Shown piece after piece: positions 46,397 through 55,630 of a DNA stretch of 64,000 bases. Below the pieces are notes generated by a model that searched no databases, was not told where the DNA came from, and worked only from the letters and a program-made list of their open reading frames with translations. Each line of letters begins with the position of its first letter. The stretch's first letter is position 1. This DNA is from Larsenimonas suaedae (GTDB lineage Bacteria > Pseudomonadota > Gammaproteobacteria > Pseudomonadales > Halomonadaceae), in assembly GCF_023712105.1 (NCBI RefSeq), contig NZ_JAMLJI010000003.1:248001-312000 (forward strand), written 5' to 3'. A program made the position numbers and the translations under genes.

Positions 46397-47461
46397 ATGA
46401 CTTCTGCTTCTCCCATCGCCAAATCCAGCAAGCCCCGCTATCAATGGATGGATGCCATGCGCGGCCTGGCTATCTGCCTGGTCGTTTATTTTCATGGTAC
46501 CGCCACTTTACCGGCAAAACTTGAAGATACATCGCCTATATTTGAAGCATTCGCACTTCCCATGCAACCACTGCGTATGCCGTTGCTCATGTTTTTATCC
46601 GGCCTATTGCTTATTGGTTCCGTAAAGAAAGGCCCTAGAAAATTTTTCTCCGGCAAGGTTCAACATATTTTATACCCCTACATTGTATGGACCTTGGTCA
46701 TGGTTGGCGTCTATAAGATGCGCGAAATCATGCTCGGCAAGGATGGACTCGATTTTGTCCATGCTGTGCTTACAGGGGGGGCAGATCACCTCTGGTTCTT
46801 GCACATGCTGTTTCTATTTTATCTTGCCGCCTACTTCCTGATGCATATTCGACCCTGGTTCGGGCTCGTTTTATCCATCGCGCTTTATATTCCGTTCTGG
46901 TTGATGGAATACGAGAATCTCCGCTTTTTCCACCACGCCATCTTTTTCATGCTCGGTGGATGGGCAGGCTGCCACATTGCGAAAACCGTTGAGCTCTTGA
47001 AACAGCTCCATTGGAGCATTGCCGGAGCGATGTTCATTGCCGGCATGGTCTTTTTTATTGACGGCATGTACGACTATGAGTGGCCTGACGTCTACTTTTT
47101 GGACTTTACCGTGGCGGCACTCGCAATCATCCCTGGAGCGATAAAAGCGATGATGTGGGTAAGTACAACCCGGATATCACCGCCGCTTGAGTGGATGGGC
47201 AAGAACTCGCTGCCGATCTACATGGTTCACTGGCCACTGATGTATGCATCCCCTGTCTTCATTGCCAAGTTCTACTCCGGCAACCCTGACATCATGCTGG
47301 TCTTTTTTATCGCAGGGGTCCTGGCAATGTGTTGTGCAACCGCGTACTTATCCAAAAAGTTTGTACTGGTGTCTCTACTGTTCTCCAGTAAGGCCTGGGG
47401 TGAGCTTTACACCTCGATAAAATATTCCAGATCCGGTGTTGCCAGCACAGCCGACTCTTAA
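46397..47461 (+). CDS. Membrane acyltransferase, acyltransferase-3 family
   Basis: 354 residues, about ten membrane helices. Near the N-terminus AMRGLAICLVVYFHGT carries the catalytic RG and His of acyltransferase-3 proteins, which O-acetylate surface polysaccharides or lipids. LRMPLLMFLSGLLLIGSV and WMGKNSLPIYMVHWPLMYAS match the family ends. Base composition is more AT-rich than neighbouring genes, and the gene stands alone between AT-rich spacers, which points to horizontal transfer. No clear Shine-Dalgarno before the ATG. Confidence 0.85.
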   Translation: MTSASPIAKSSKPRYQWMDAMRGLAICLVVYFHGTATLPAKLEDTSPIFEAFALPMQPLRMPLLMFLSGLLLIGSVKKGPRKFFSGKVQHILYPYIVWTLVMVGVYKMREIMLGKDGLDFVHAVLTGGADHLWFLHMLFLFYLAAYFLMHIRPWFGLVLSIALYIPFWLMEYENLRFFHHAIFFMLGGWAGCHIAKTVELLKQLHWSIAGAMFIAGMVFFIDGMYDYEWPDVYFLDFTVAALAIIPGAIKAMMWVSTTRISPPLEWMGKNSLPIYMVHWPLMYASPVFIAKFYSGNPDIMLVFFIAGVLAMCCATAYLSKKFVLVSLLFSSKAWGELYTSIKYSRSGVASTADS

Positions 47462-47481
47462 ACTCGTTTTGAACGTTATTC

Positions 47482-47513
47482 TAGACAAATCAGCGTCCGC
47501 GCTGATTTGTCTA
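47482..47513. terminator. Long perfect hairpin after the acyltransferase gene
   Basis: 14-base perfect stem TAGACAAATCAGCG / CGCTGATTTGTCTA with TCCG loop, 20 bases after the stop at 47461. No T tract follows, so it may work as a weak terminator or an mRNA 3'-end stabiliser. Confidence 0.5.
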
Positions 47514-47739
47514 ATTGCGCATATTCCATCACGCCCTATTAATGCCGCTACAGCATTACCATCGCATACATTGATCTCAAGCCATTAACGTTATTTGCCC
47601 GCATTTAAATGACATTTCCATGCCTACCTGTATGGAAACATCGCACTCTTTTTTCGATTTAAAAAAATAGATACGGCGTCGACTTGACCCGTTATTGCGG
47701 CTCACCCAGACTGAGCGCCACGCACAGACAGTGCGCTAA
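47514..47739. other. AT-rich spacer before the thiC leader
   Basis: 226 bases without an open frame of note. It must contain the thiC promoter. A short homopurine/A-rich stretch at about 47655-47675 is the only visible feature. Confidence 0.4.
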
Positions 47740-47850
47740 CGCTTGACGGGGTGCCGGTGGAACCGGCTGAGATCACTTTGTGTCGCAACGCGATACCACG
47801 GTGGATCCCGATGAACCTGATCCGGCTAATACCGGCGTAGGGATCAAGCG
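47740..47850 (+). ncRNA. TPP riboswitch (THI box) of thiC
   Basis: The P1 helix is CGCTTGA (47740-47746) with TCAAGCG (47844-47850). Conserved aptamer cores are GGGGTGC near 47749, GGCTGAGAT at 47765-47773 and AACCTGATCCGGCTAATACC at 47814-47833 followed by GGCGTAGGGAT. It binds thiamine pyrophosphate and turns down thiC; with the start codon 80 bases downstream and no obvious terminator between, translational control is likely. Confidence 0.95.
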
Positions 47851-47912
47851 GCGATACCACGCCTCCCATGACGTCGTTCGCCTCCCCGATCCTGCGCTCC
47901 AGCCGGCATTGA

Positions 47913-49817
<1,905 letters not shown>

Positions 49818-50121
49818 GCACATGCGTACTTAAGCGAGTCGATCCACCGGCCGTTATCGGTTTTATAGATAGCGGCCGACGAGAGCTTGCCTCCCAAGAC
49901 TTTGAATCTCGCCGTAAAGAGGCGCAAAATGCGTCATGCTGCACTGCAAACAAGCAGGCAGAGCGGCACTGCCCCAGCAGGCAGCGTCGGCAGACGAAGC
50001 GGCGCCTTGTTATCTCACCGCTTTTAACCGGCACGTGCCGCGATCAGTGCTTTACTTTGGTACGTATAATAAAGCAATTGTCTCGGCCACATGATTTCAG
50101 GATTTGACATTGACACACGCT
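49818..50121. other. Spacer between thiC and mqo with a hairpin and a -10 box
   Basis: About 300 bases. A stem-loop at 49849-49878 (CGGCCG-TTATC paired with GATA-GCGGCCG) follows thiC and may end its transcript although it lacks a T tract. A perfect TATAAT lies at 50065-50070, 57 bases before the mqo ATG, without a recognisable -35. No gene seen. Confidence 0.5.
50065..50070 (+). promoter_or_regulatory. -10 box of the probable mqo promoter
   Basis: Exact TATAAT consensus. Bases 16-18 upstream do not resemble TTGACA, so an activator or an extended element is probably required. Confidence 0.4.
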
Positions 50122-51615
50122 ATGAATGAGTCCGTAGACGTCGTTCTGGTCGGCGCCGGCGTCATGAGTGCGACGCTTGCCACCCTCTTGCAGGCGCTCG
50201 AGCCTGAAAGCCGGATTGAAATTCTGGAACGACTGGACAGCACCGCCAGCGAAAGCTCGTTTGCCTGGAATAACGCAGGTACCGGGCATGCCGCTCTGTG
50301 CGAGTTGAACTACACCCCTCAAGCCGATGATGGCTCGGTCAGTATCGACAAGGCCGTCAGCATCAACACCATGTTCGAGGAGTCCAAGCAGCTCTGGAGC
50401 TACTTCGTCGAACAGGGGGACCTGGGCGACCCGCGCGACTTCATTCATCCGGTACCGCACATGAGCTTCGTGCGCGGGCAAAAGGATGTGAATTTTCTTC
50501 ACGCCCGCTTCGAGGCTCTGAAAGCACATCACTGCTTTGCAGACATGAGCTACACCGAAGACCGCGCCCAGATCGAGCAGTGGGCCCCGCTTTTGCTCGA
50601 TGGCCGCAACGATAACGAAGCATTGGCTGCCACGCGCGCCGAAGGCGGCACCGACGTCGATTTCGGCGCGCTGACCCGCATGATGCTAAAACGCCTCGAG
50701 GCGTTTCCAGACGAGCAGGTCCGCGTCAGCACCGGCCAAAGTGTGACCGACTTGAAACGAAGTGACGACGGCCGCTGGACGGTCTCCGTCGAAACATCAG
50801 ACGGCAAGACGCGTACGCTCACCGCCAAGTTTGTCTTTCTCGGTGCAGGTGGGGCGGCGCTTCATCTGCTTCAGAAAAGCGAGATCCCAGAAGCCAGTGG
50901 TTACGGCGGCTTCCCGGTCAGCGGCCAGTGGCTTCGCTGTGACAAGCCCGAGATCGTCGAGCGTCACCTGGCCAAGGTCTACAGCAAGGCACCGGTCGGC
51001 TCCCCGCCGATGTCGGTACCGCATCTGGACACTCGAAACGTCGATGGCTCACCGTCGCTTCTGTTCGGGCCGTTTGCAGGCTTTACCACCAAGTTTTTGA
51101 AAACCGGCTCGGTGTTTGACCTGGTCAAATCCGTTCGCGGCTCCAATCTCTCGCCCATGCTGTCGGTTGCAAAAAACAACTTCGATCTTCTCAAGTATCT
51201 GATCGAGCAGGTGCGCCAGTCTCATACCGACCGTGTCGATGCACTGCGCGACTTTTTCCCCAACGCACGTGATGACGACTGGCGCCTTGAAGTGGCCGGC
51301 CAGCGTGTTCAGATCATCAAGAAAGATCCGGAAAAAGGCGGCATTCTGCAGTTCGGAACCGAAGTCGTTGCTGCAGGCGACGGCTCACTGGCAGCACTGC
51401 TGGGCGCCTCGCCTGGCGCCTCTACCGCGACCTCGATCATGCTGGGGCTGCTTGAGCAGTGCTTCCCCGAGAAGTGCCAGTCGCCTGAATGGCAGGAACG
51501 TTTGAACGCGATCGTGCCGGCCCGCGCCAAGACACTTGCAAGCCAGGCCGAAACGCTTAATGAGGTGCGCCACCGAACCCACCAGACGCTGAAACTCAAC
51601 GACCCGACCGTCTAG
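50122..51615 (+). CDS. mqo: Malate:quinone oxidoreductase
   Basis: 497 residues from the ATG at 50122. FAD-dependent peripheral membrane enzyme oxidising malate to oxaloacetate with electrons to quinone. FAD-binding [37 protein letters not shown] and the C-terminal [19 protein letters not shown] are family marks. The best Shine-Dalgarno (AGGA at 50099-50102) is 7 bases from a TTG at 50110 in frame, so translation may begin 4 codons earlier. Single gene with a strong terminator. Confidence 0.95.
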   Translation: MNESVDVVLVGAGVMSATLATLLQALEPESRIEILERLDSTASESSFAWNNAGTGHAALCELNYTPQADDGSVSIDKAVSINTMFEESKQLWSYFVEQGDLGDPRDFIHPVPHMSFVRGQKDVNFLHARFEALKAHHCFADMSYTEDRAQIEQWAPLLLDGRNDNEALAATRAEGGTDVDFGALTRMMLKRLEAFPDEQVRVSTGQSVTDLKRSDDGRWTVSVETSDGKTRTLTAKFVFLGAGGAALHLLQKSEIPEASGYGGFPVSGQWLRCDKPEIVERHLAKVYSKAPVGSPPMSVPHLDTRNVDGSPSLLFGPFAGFTTKFLKTGSVFDLVKSVRGSNLSPMLSVAKNNFDLLKYLIEQVRQSHTDRVDALRDFFPNARDDDWRLEVAGQRVQIIKKDPEKGGILQFGTEVVAAGDGSLAALLGASPGASTATSIMLGLLEQCFPEKCQSPEWQERLNAIVPARAKTLASQAETLNEVRHRTHQTLKLNDPTV

Positions 51616-51654
51616 CGGTGTCTCCTCTGGTACGTAAGCGCGTACCCTAGATAT

Positions 51655-51693
51655 AAAAACGCCCGACCGGAGATAACCCGGTCGGGCGTTTTT
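51655..51693. terminator. Bidirectional intrinsic terminator
   Basis: A5, stem ACGCCCGACCGG / CCGGTCGGGCGT, T5. Shared by convergent mqo and the small membrane-protein operon. Confidence 0.9.
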
Positions 51694-51719
51694 ACTGGAA
51701 CAGTCTTGCGCTGATCGAA

Positions 51720-51986
51720 TTACCGAAAAACCAGACGCCGCGTCATGACGATGCCCACCACCACCAGCGCAATGCCCGGCAGGGTCAACATGGCGTACGT
51801 GCTTTCGCGGGTAATCGCGAACAGGCCCCATTTCTGAATGAAGACCGGTGCAATGATCAGGATAAGCCCTGCCATGATCATGCCGGCGCTTTTCGCGTAT
51901 CCCTTGATCAGAAGAGTCAACGACGACACCAACAGCGCAATGACGGTCGTGACCAGCATCATGATCAACCAGGCTGAAGCCATCAT
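51720..51986 (-). CDS. Three-helix small membrane protein, unknown function
   Basis: 88 residues with helices at about 4-26 (AWLIMMLVTTVIALLVSSLT), 34-50 and 64-82 (AMLTLPGIALVVVGIVMTRR). No motif recognised. The start overlaps the stop of the upstream gene (ATGA), so the two form an operon closed by the terminator at 51655-51693. The proteins may act together in the membrane. Confidence 0.6.
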   Translation of the reverse strand: MMASAWLIMMLVTTVIALLVSSLTLLIKGYAKSAGMIMAGLILIIAPVFIQKWGLFAITRESTYAMLTLPGIALVVVGIVMTRRLVFR

Positions 51987-52480
51987 GAGCGCGCCTCCTT
52001 TTCAAGATCACGCCTGAACGCCAGCTTGAAGCAGGACGCAAGCATGGTGACCGATACAATCATGAACCCAAGACACAGCGGGAGCAGCACACTGTAGGCG
52101 TGCTCATAGACCTGAAACAGTGTGATCGAGTCCCACCGGGCAATCAGATCTATGTGCTCGAAAAAGCGCAGCATGTCGATTGGACCGCTGGAGGTCGCCA
52201 CGACCGCGATATAAGCCGCGTCCGCCAAGAGCACAAGTAACCCGAGCAGCGAAGCCGCCCCCAAGCCTTTTTGCCCCCGCTTGAACAGCGTCAGGGCCCA
52301 GTAGGCCAGGGAGGCAAGCACCACCACGGCCACGAGCGTGGCCAACCACGGCGCGGCTGCAACAGCGCCGAACGCCGCCTGTTTGGCGTCGTAGGTTCTG
52401 ATCACCCCGACCGTCGTTTGCGCCCAGGCCGGGGCGCCCACTACCATCAGCCCTGCAGCACTGGCTGCGTTTTTCCACAT
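51983..52480 (-). CDS. Exported membrane protein, unknown function
   Basis: 165 residues. A signal-like N-terminus (NAASAAGLMVVGAPAWA, then QTT) is followed by helices at about 43-66, 73-97 and 125-151, then a basic-acidic tail RRDLEKEARS. The helix order superficially recalls TolQ/MotA-type proteins but no conserved motif supports that. Translationally coupled to the 88-residue membrane protein. Confidence 0.6.
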   Translation of the reverse strand: MWKNAASAAGLMVVGAPAWAQTTVGVIRTYDAKQAAFGAVAAAPWLATLVAVVVLASLAYWALTLFKRGQKGLGAASLLGLLVLLADAAYIAVVATSSGPIDMLRFFEHIDLIARWDSITLFQVYEHAYSVLLPLCLGFMIVSVTMLASCFKLAFRRDLEKEARS

Positions 52481-52562
52481 AACCGTCTTGCCTCGATGCG
52501 ATTCTCAAGAAACGGCCACAAGCCTAAAGTAATCCCGCCGCGATGTAATCCCTCATCGCGCA

Positions 52563-53309
52563 TCAAGCCTTGCGTGCAATGACATTGAGCCGCTCGGCAA
52601 GGCGCTCCGGCATTTCCATCGGCAGAAGGTGCCCATATCCTTCAAACACCTCGAGCGAGGCATTTTCAAGCATGGGCATGACCAGCGTACGCTGTGTTTC
52701 AGGTGGAAGAGAGGGGTCCCGGTCGCCGACAAGCACCCACGTCGGTACCGCAAGTACGCCGATCTCATCGCGCATGTCCTCGGCGTAGGTCGTGCTCGGC
52801 CAGGCGCGCCAGGCCTGTGGGTGAGCGTTCATGGCATCTGTAACGGCTGCGTTGTAAAGCGCGGCATCGAGCTCGACACCAATGGCCCCATCGATGAACG
52901 CACGCGCCTGAGCCTCGCTGAAATCGAACCCGAGTTGAAATCGCTGCTCTTCCTCGCTGACCGGCTGCGGCCCAACCGGTGCCGGTGCGACCAGAACCAG
53001 CGCGTTCAGCCAGTCAGGCCGCTCGGCGGCAAGCATCATGGCAATGCGCCCGGAAAACGAGTGCCCCACAAGGATGACGTTCTCGAGCACCAGCCGCTCG
53101 ATGCTGTCGCGGGCGTGGCGAGCCATCAAGTGACTGTCGTAACCAGAGTCGTCTCGCGCATCGCCGAACCCGGGCATATCGAGTGTGACGACTCTAAATG
53201 ACGGGTCGAGGCGATCGATAACGTGCTGCCACTCACGGTGGGAGCTCCCGAAAAAATGCATCAGTACAAGCGTAGGGCGTCCTTGCCCACGGTCACTCGC
53301 GATCGTCAT
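52563..53309 (-). CDS. Alpha/beta hydrolase
   Basis: 248 residues. Nucleophile elbow GHSFSG near residue 85, oxyanion region LMHFFGSSHREW (in place of HG), acid Asp in LVGDRDPSLP and catalytic His in GYGHLLPMEMP: a complete Ser-Asp-His triad. Resembles the broad RsbQ/epoxide hydrolase-like group; the substrate is not predictable. Single gene. Confidence 0.85.
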   Translation of the reverse strand: MTIASDRGQGRPTLVLMHFFGSSHREWQHVIDRLDPSFRVVTLDMPGFGDARDDSGYDSHLMARHARDSIERLVLENVILVGHSFSGRIAMMLAAERPDWLNALVLVAPAPVGPQPVSEEEQRFQLGFDFSEAQARAFIDGAIGVELDAALYNAAVTDAMNAHPQAWRAWPSTTYAEDMRDEIGVLAVPTWVLVGDRDPSLPPETQRTLVMPMLENASLEVFEGYGHLLPMEMPERLAERLNVIARKA

Positions 53310-53396
53310 GCGTCCCTGTCCTTTACTGAAAAGAAAATGTCCATAAAGCGTAGCGGGCTTTCAAGGCCGCCACATGACACTCACGTGCGCACCCAT

Positions 53397-53424
53397 AAAA
53401 AAGGCAGCCCGGAGGCTGCCTTTT
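53397..53424 (-). terminator. Intrinsic terminator of the CsbD-like gene
   Basis: Stem AAGGCAGCC / GGCTGCCTT with 4-base loop; a run of six A on the plus strand gives the T tract on the minus strand, 28 bases after the stop codon at 53452. Confidence 0.85.
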
Positions 53425-53451
53425 CACATCGCTTTAGAAAGCATCACGCGA

Positions 53452-53640
53452 TCAGGTGTGTCGATGATCTTCTTTCTTTTCAGAACGCTTGAACTTTTCG
53501 CCGGCCTGATTCTGATCACGCTCGCCTTTTTTCTCAAGGTCATGATCGTCGGTAACTTCACCGGTTTTTTCCTGAATCTTGCCGCCGACCTTGTCGACCA
53601 GCTCTTCGGCCTTGGACCGCTTGTCGTCTGACTCTGACAT
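53452..53640 (-). CDS. CsbD-like small hydrophilic stress protein
   Basis: 62 residues, highly charged, with KAEELVDKVGGKIQEKTGEV followed by DDHDLEKKGERDQNQAG: the pattern of CsbD proteins (Lxx-KxK-xxGxxTxDxxLExxG). These are general stress proteins without known mechanism. A strong AAGGAGAA Shine-Dalgarno and own terminator. Possibly RpoS-dependent, which is inference. Confidence 0.75.
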   Translation of the reverse strand: MSESDDKRSKAEELVDKVGGKIQEKTGEVTDDHDLEKKGERDQNQAGEKFKRSEKKEDHRHT

Positions 53641-53777
53641 CCATGTTCTCCTTGGTTCAATGCGCTCCCGAATGGCATCGGGAGAAACTTTTGACTGTAC
53701 ACCTAGAGCTTAGAATGAAAACGCCGCCAACGAAACAGAGCATCCGAGGAGAATAGTCGCACCCTCGGTAGCCGAAC

Positions 53778-54167
53778 TTACACCGCGAAGCGCTCCTTGA
53801 GATAACGATTGATGTCGTCGGACTCATACATCCATTCCTCGCGGCCGCCGTCATGGACGATTTTCAGGCACGGCACCTTGACGCGCCCTCCGCCACGCTC
53901 GAGTTCTTCACGCGCTCCGGCGTCCTTTTGAGTATTTTTCATACTGATGGGCAGCGCGAGACCGTGAATCTGCTTCTTGACCTTGATGCAAAACGGGCAG
54001 GAAGCGAATTGATAAAGCGTCAATTGTCGACACGCGGCATCGACCTTGGCCTGTTCTTCCTTTGAGCGAGTAACGGGCTTGGGCTTGGAAAGCGCAGCGT
54101 ACGCCAGCATGAAGGGCATCAACAGACGCCGCAAAGCCCTGAAGAAAAAGCGGATAACAACGTTCAT
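53778..54167 (-). CDS. Membrane-anchored glutaredoxin-like protein
   Basis: 129 residues from the ATG at 54167 (GGGAGC 5 bases upstream); an ORF extending to 54290 is less likely. N-terminal hydrophobic anchor FFFRALRRLLMPFMLAYAAL, then a glutaredoxin domain with the CPFC redox site (FASCPFCIKVKKQIH), cis-Pro in RVKVPCLKI and the glutathione-binding YESDDINRYL. A thiol redox role close to the membrane is expected. Confidence 0.83.
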   Translation of the reverse strand: MNVVIRFFFRALRRLLMPFMLAYAALSKPKPVTRSKEEQAKVDAACRQLTLYQFASCPFCIKVKKQIHGLALPISMKNTQKDAGAREELERGGGRVKVPCLKIVHDGGREEWMYESDDINRYLKERFAV

Positions 54168-54249
54168 GGGAGCTCCCGATGATCGGCTCGATAGCAAGAA
54201 GGACGCGATGAAAACGAGCCAGTGTACCAGTACACCCATCGAGCACAAC

Positions 54250-55602
54250 TCACACCGGTTCGACGGATTCAACGGCTTCAAGGTCCACAATTCGAGTGTG
54301 ATTGAGTGTCACTTTCCAGCGACGAATCACCACCTGCTCGCCTTCCATGGTGCGAATCACAAGGTTGACCTGATAGCGCTTCTCCACATCGAAGCGTTGA
54401 ATTGCCCCATCCTCGACGTCGAATACCTGATAACGGCCCGGGTCCATTAGTCGAGCAATCGACTGGAGATCAAGCGTGATCACTTCACGCGTGCGCTCGT
54501 AGCCGCTTAGAAACCGCTTTGGTGTATGCGAGGATCGGCTCTTGTAATGCAGAACGTGCTCATCTCGCTTGGTTACATTGCCCTTGCGGGCACGCCGAAT
54601 GGCCTCGGGCAGCTTCGGATAGCGGGTGTAATCGAACCACTCGAGCGAGCGCCCCACCATATCCCCACTGAAATTGTCGAAATACTGCCGACGCCACTTG
54701 GGCCGCCCGCGCCTGAGCCAGCGCCAGAGTGTGTTGCGAAGGTCGTCCTTGAAGACCTCGCGCGCGGCATACATCAGCGCGACCACCAGCACAAAGCGAA
54801 GCGTCAGATCGCCAAGCAGTGTCCGCGCCTCGAACATCAGCATCGACACCACCACCATGACCATCCCCGCCGCCAGCGCCTTGACCCCTTTCTGCTCGAA
54901 CCGTCCGAGCTCGACCCGTTTCTCCTTGAGTGTGACCGGATACTCGATCAAGCGTCTGAGAAGACGCATCTTGTTGGACATTCGAGACGGACTGGCCATC
55001 GCGCGCTCGGAGTTGTATCGACGCTCGCGCCGATACTGGTTTTCCTGCTTGGCCACGTTGATCAACGCCATGCGCCCGGAGCGGGAATCCTCCTGCTCCT
55101 CAATGCTTGCCGCCAGCGACAGCATGGTCTGCTCGGTCAGCCAGGAGAGGTAGTTGTCGATATTGATGAAGTATTTGCCAAGCCGCTCTTCGTCCGGTTT
55201 CTGGCGCCTGAGCCGCCTCAGAATGCTTTGACACAGCTCGGTCAGCTCATCAAGCTCTGACGATGTCATGGCCTCCTTGCCTTCAAGCGCCCGGGTGCGC
55301 TGCTCAAGGGCAACCGCGTATTGAAAGGCATAAAGACTCAGCCCCGACCGATAGCGCTCGGGCGAGAGCTGCGTTCGGCGCGCCAGCCGGCTGTGAATCA
55401 GCGGCAGCTCGTGACGCGTGCTGTAATAGGTGCGCTTGATGTGAAGTGCGCCGTGATAGAACTCGCTTTCAGACACCACTTCGGCGCTGAACCCAAGCTC
55501 CCCCGGCAAGAAAAGATAGAAGTCGAATTCGTGCGAAGGCTCATCACCCAGAATGCGCGAAATGCGCAGCGAAAAACCTTCTCGATGGTCTACGTTGATC
55601 AA
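54250..55602 (-). CDS. Membrane protein of unknown function, 450 residues
   Basis: Starts at TTG 55602; no ATG nearby. Residues 1-230 are soluble, charged and largely helical, two adjacent membrane helices lie at about 238-280 (AAGMVMVVVSMLMFEARTLL and LRFVLVVALMYAAREVF), and the C-terminal 165 residues are soluble and basic, containing FDYTRYP and HVLHYKSRSSHTPKRFLSGY. Both soluble domains should be cytoplasmic. No catalytic motif recognised. It is 28 bases after the stop of the histidine kinase gene on the same strand, so it may belong to the same signalling unit. Confidence 0.65.
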   Translation of the reverse strand: MINVDHREGFSLRISRILGDEPSHEFDFYLFLPGELGFSAEVVSESEFYHGALHIKRTYYSTRHELPLIHSRLARRTQLSPERYRSGLSLYAFQYAVALEQRTRALEGKEAMTSSELDELTELCQSILRRLRRQKPDEERLGKYFINIDNYLSWLTEQTMLSLAASIEEQEDSRSGRMALINVAKQENQYRRERRYNSERAMASPSRMSNKMRLLRRLIEYPVTLKEKRVELGRFEQKGVKALAAGMVMVVVSMLMFEARTLLGDLTLRFVLVVALMYAAREVFKDDLRNTLWRWLRRGRPKWRRQYFDNFSGDMVGRSLEWFDYTRYPKLPEAIRRARKGNVTKRDEHVLHYKSRSSHTPKRFLSGYERTREVITLDLQSIARLMDPGRYQVFDVEDGAIQRFDVEKRYQVNLVIRTMEGEQVVIRRWKVTLNHTRIVDLEAVESVEPV

Positions 55603-55630
55603 CCGTTACTCGGTGGTCGGCCCAAAACAT

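Noticed and set aside
51720-52480. Toxin-antitoxin or TolQ/MotA-type system
   Set aside because: Both proteins are hydrophobic but lack toxin or antitoxin features and any conserved proton-channel motif.
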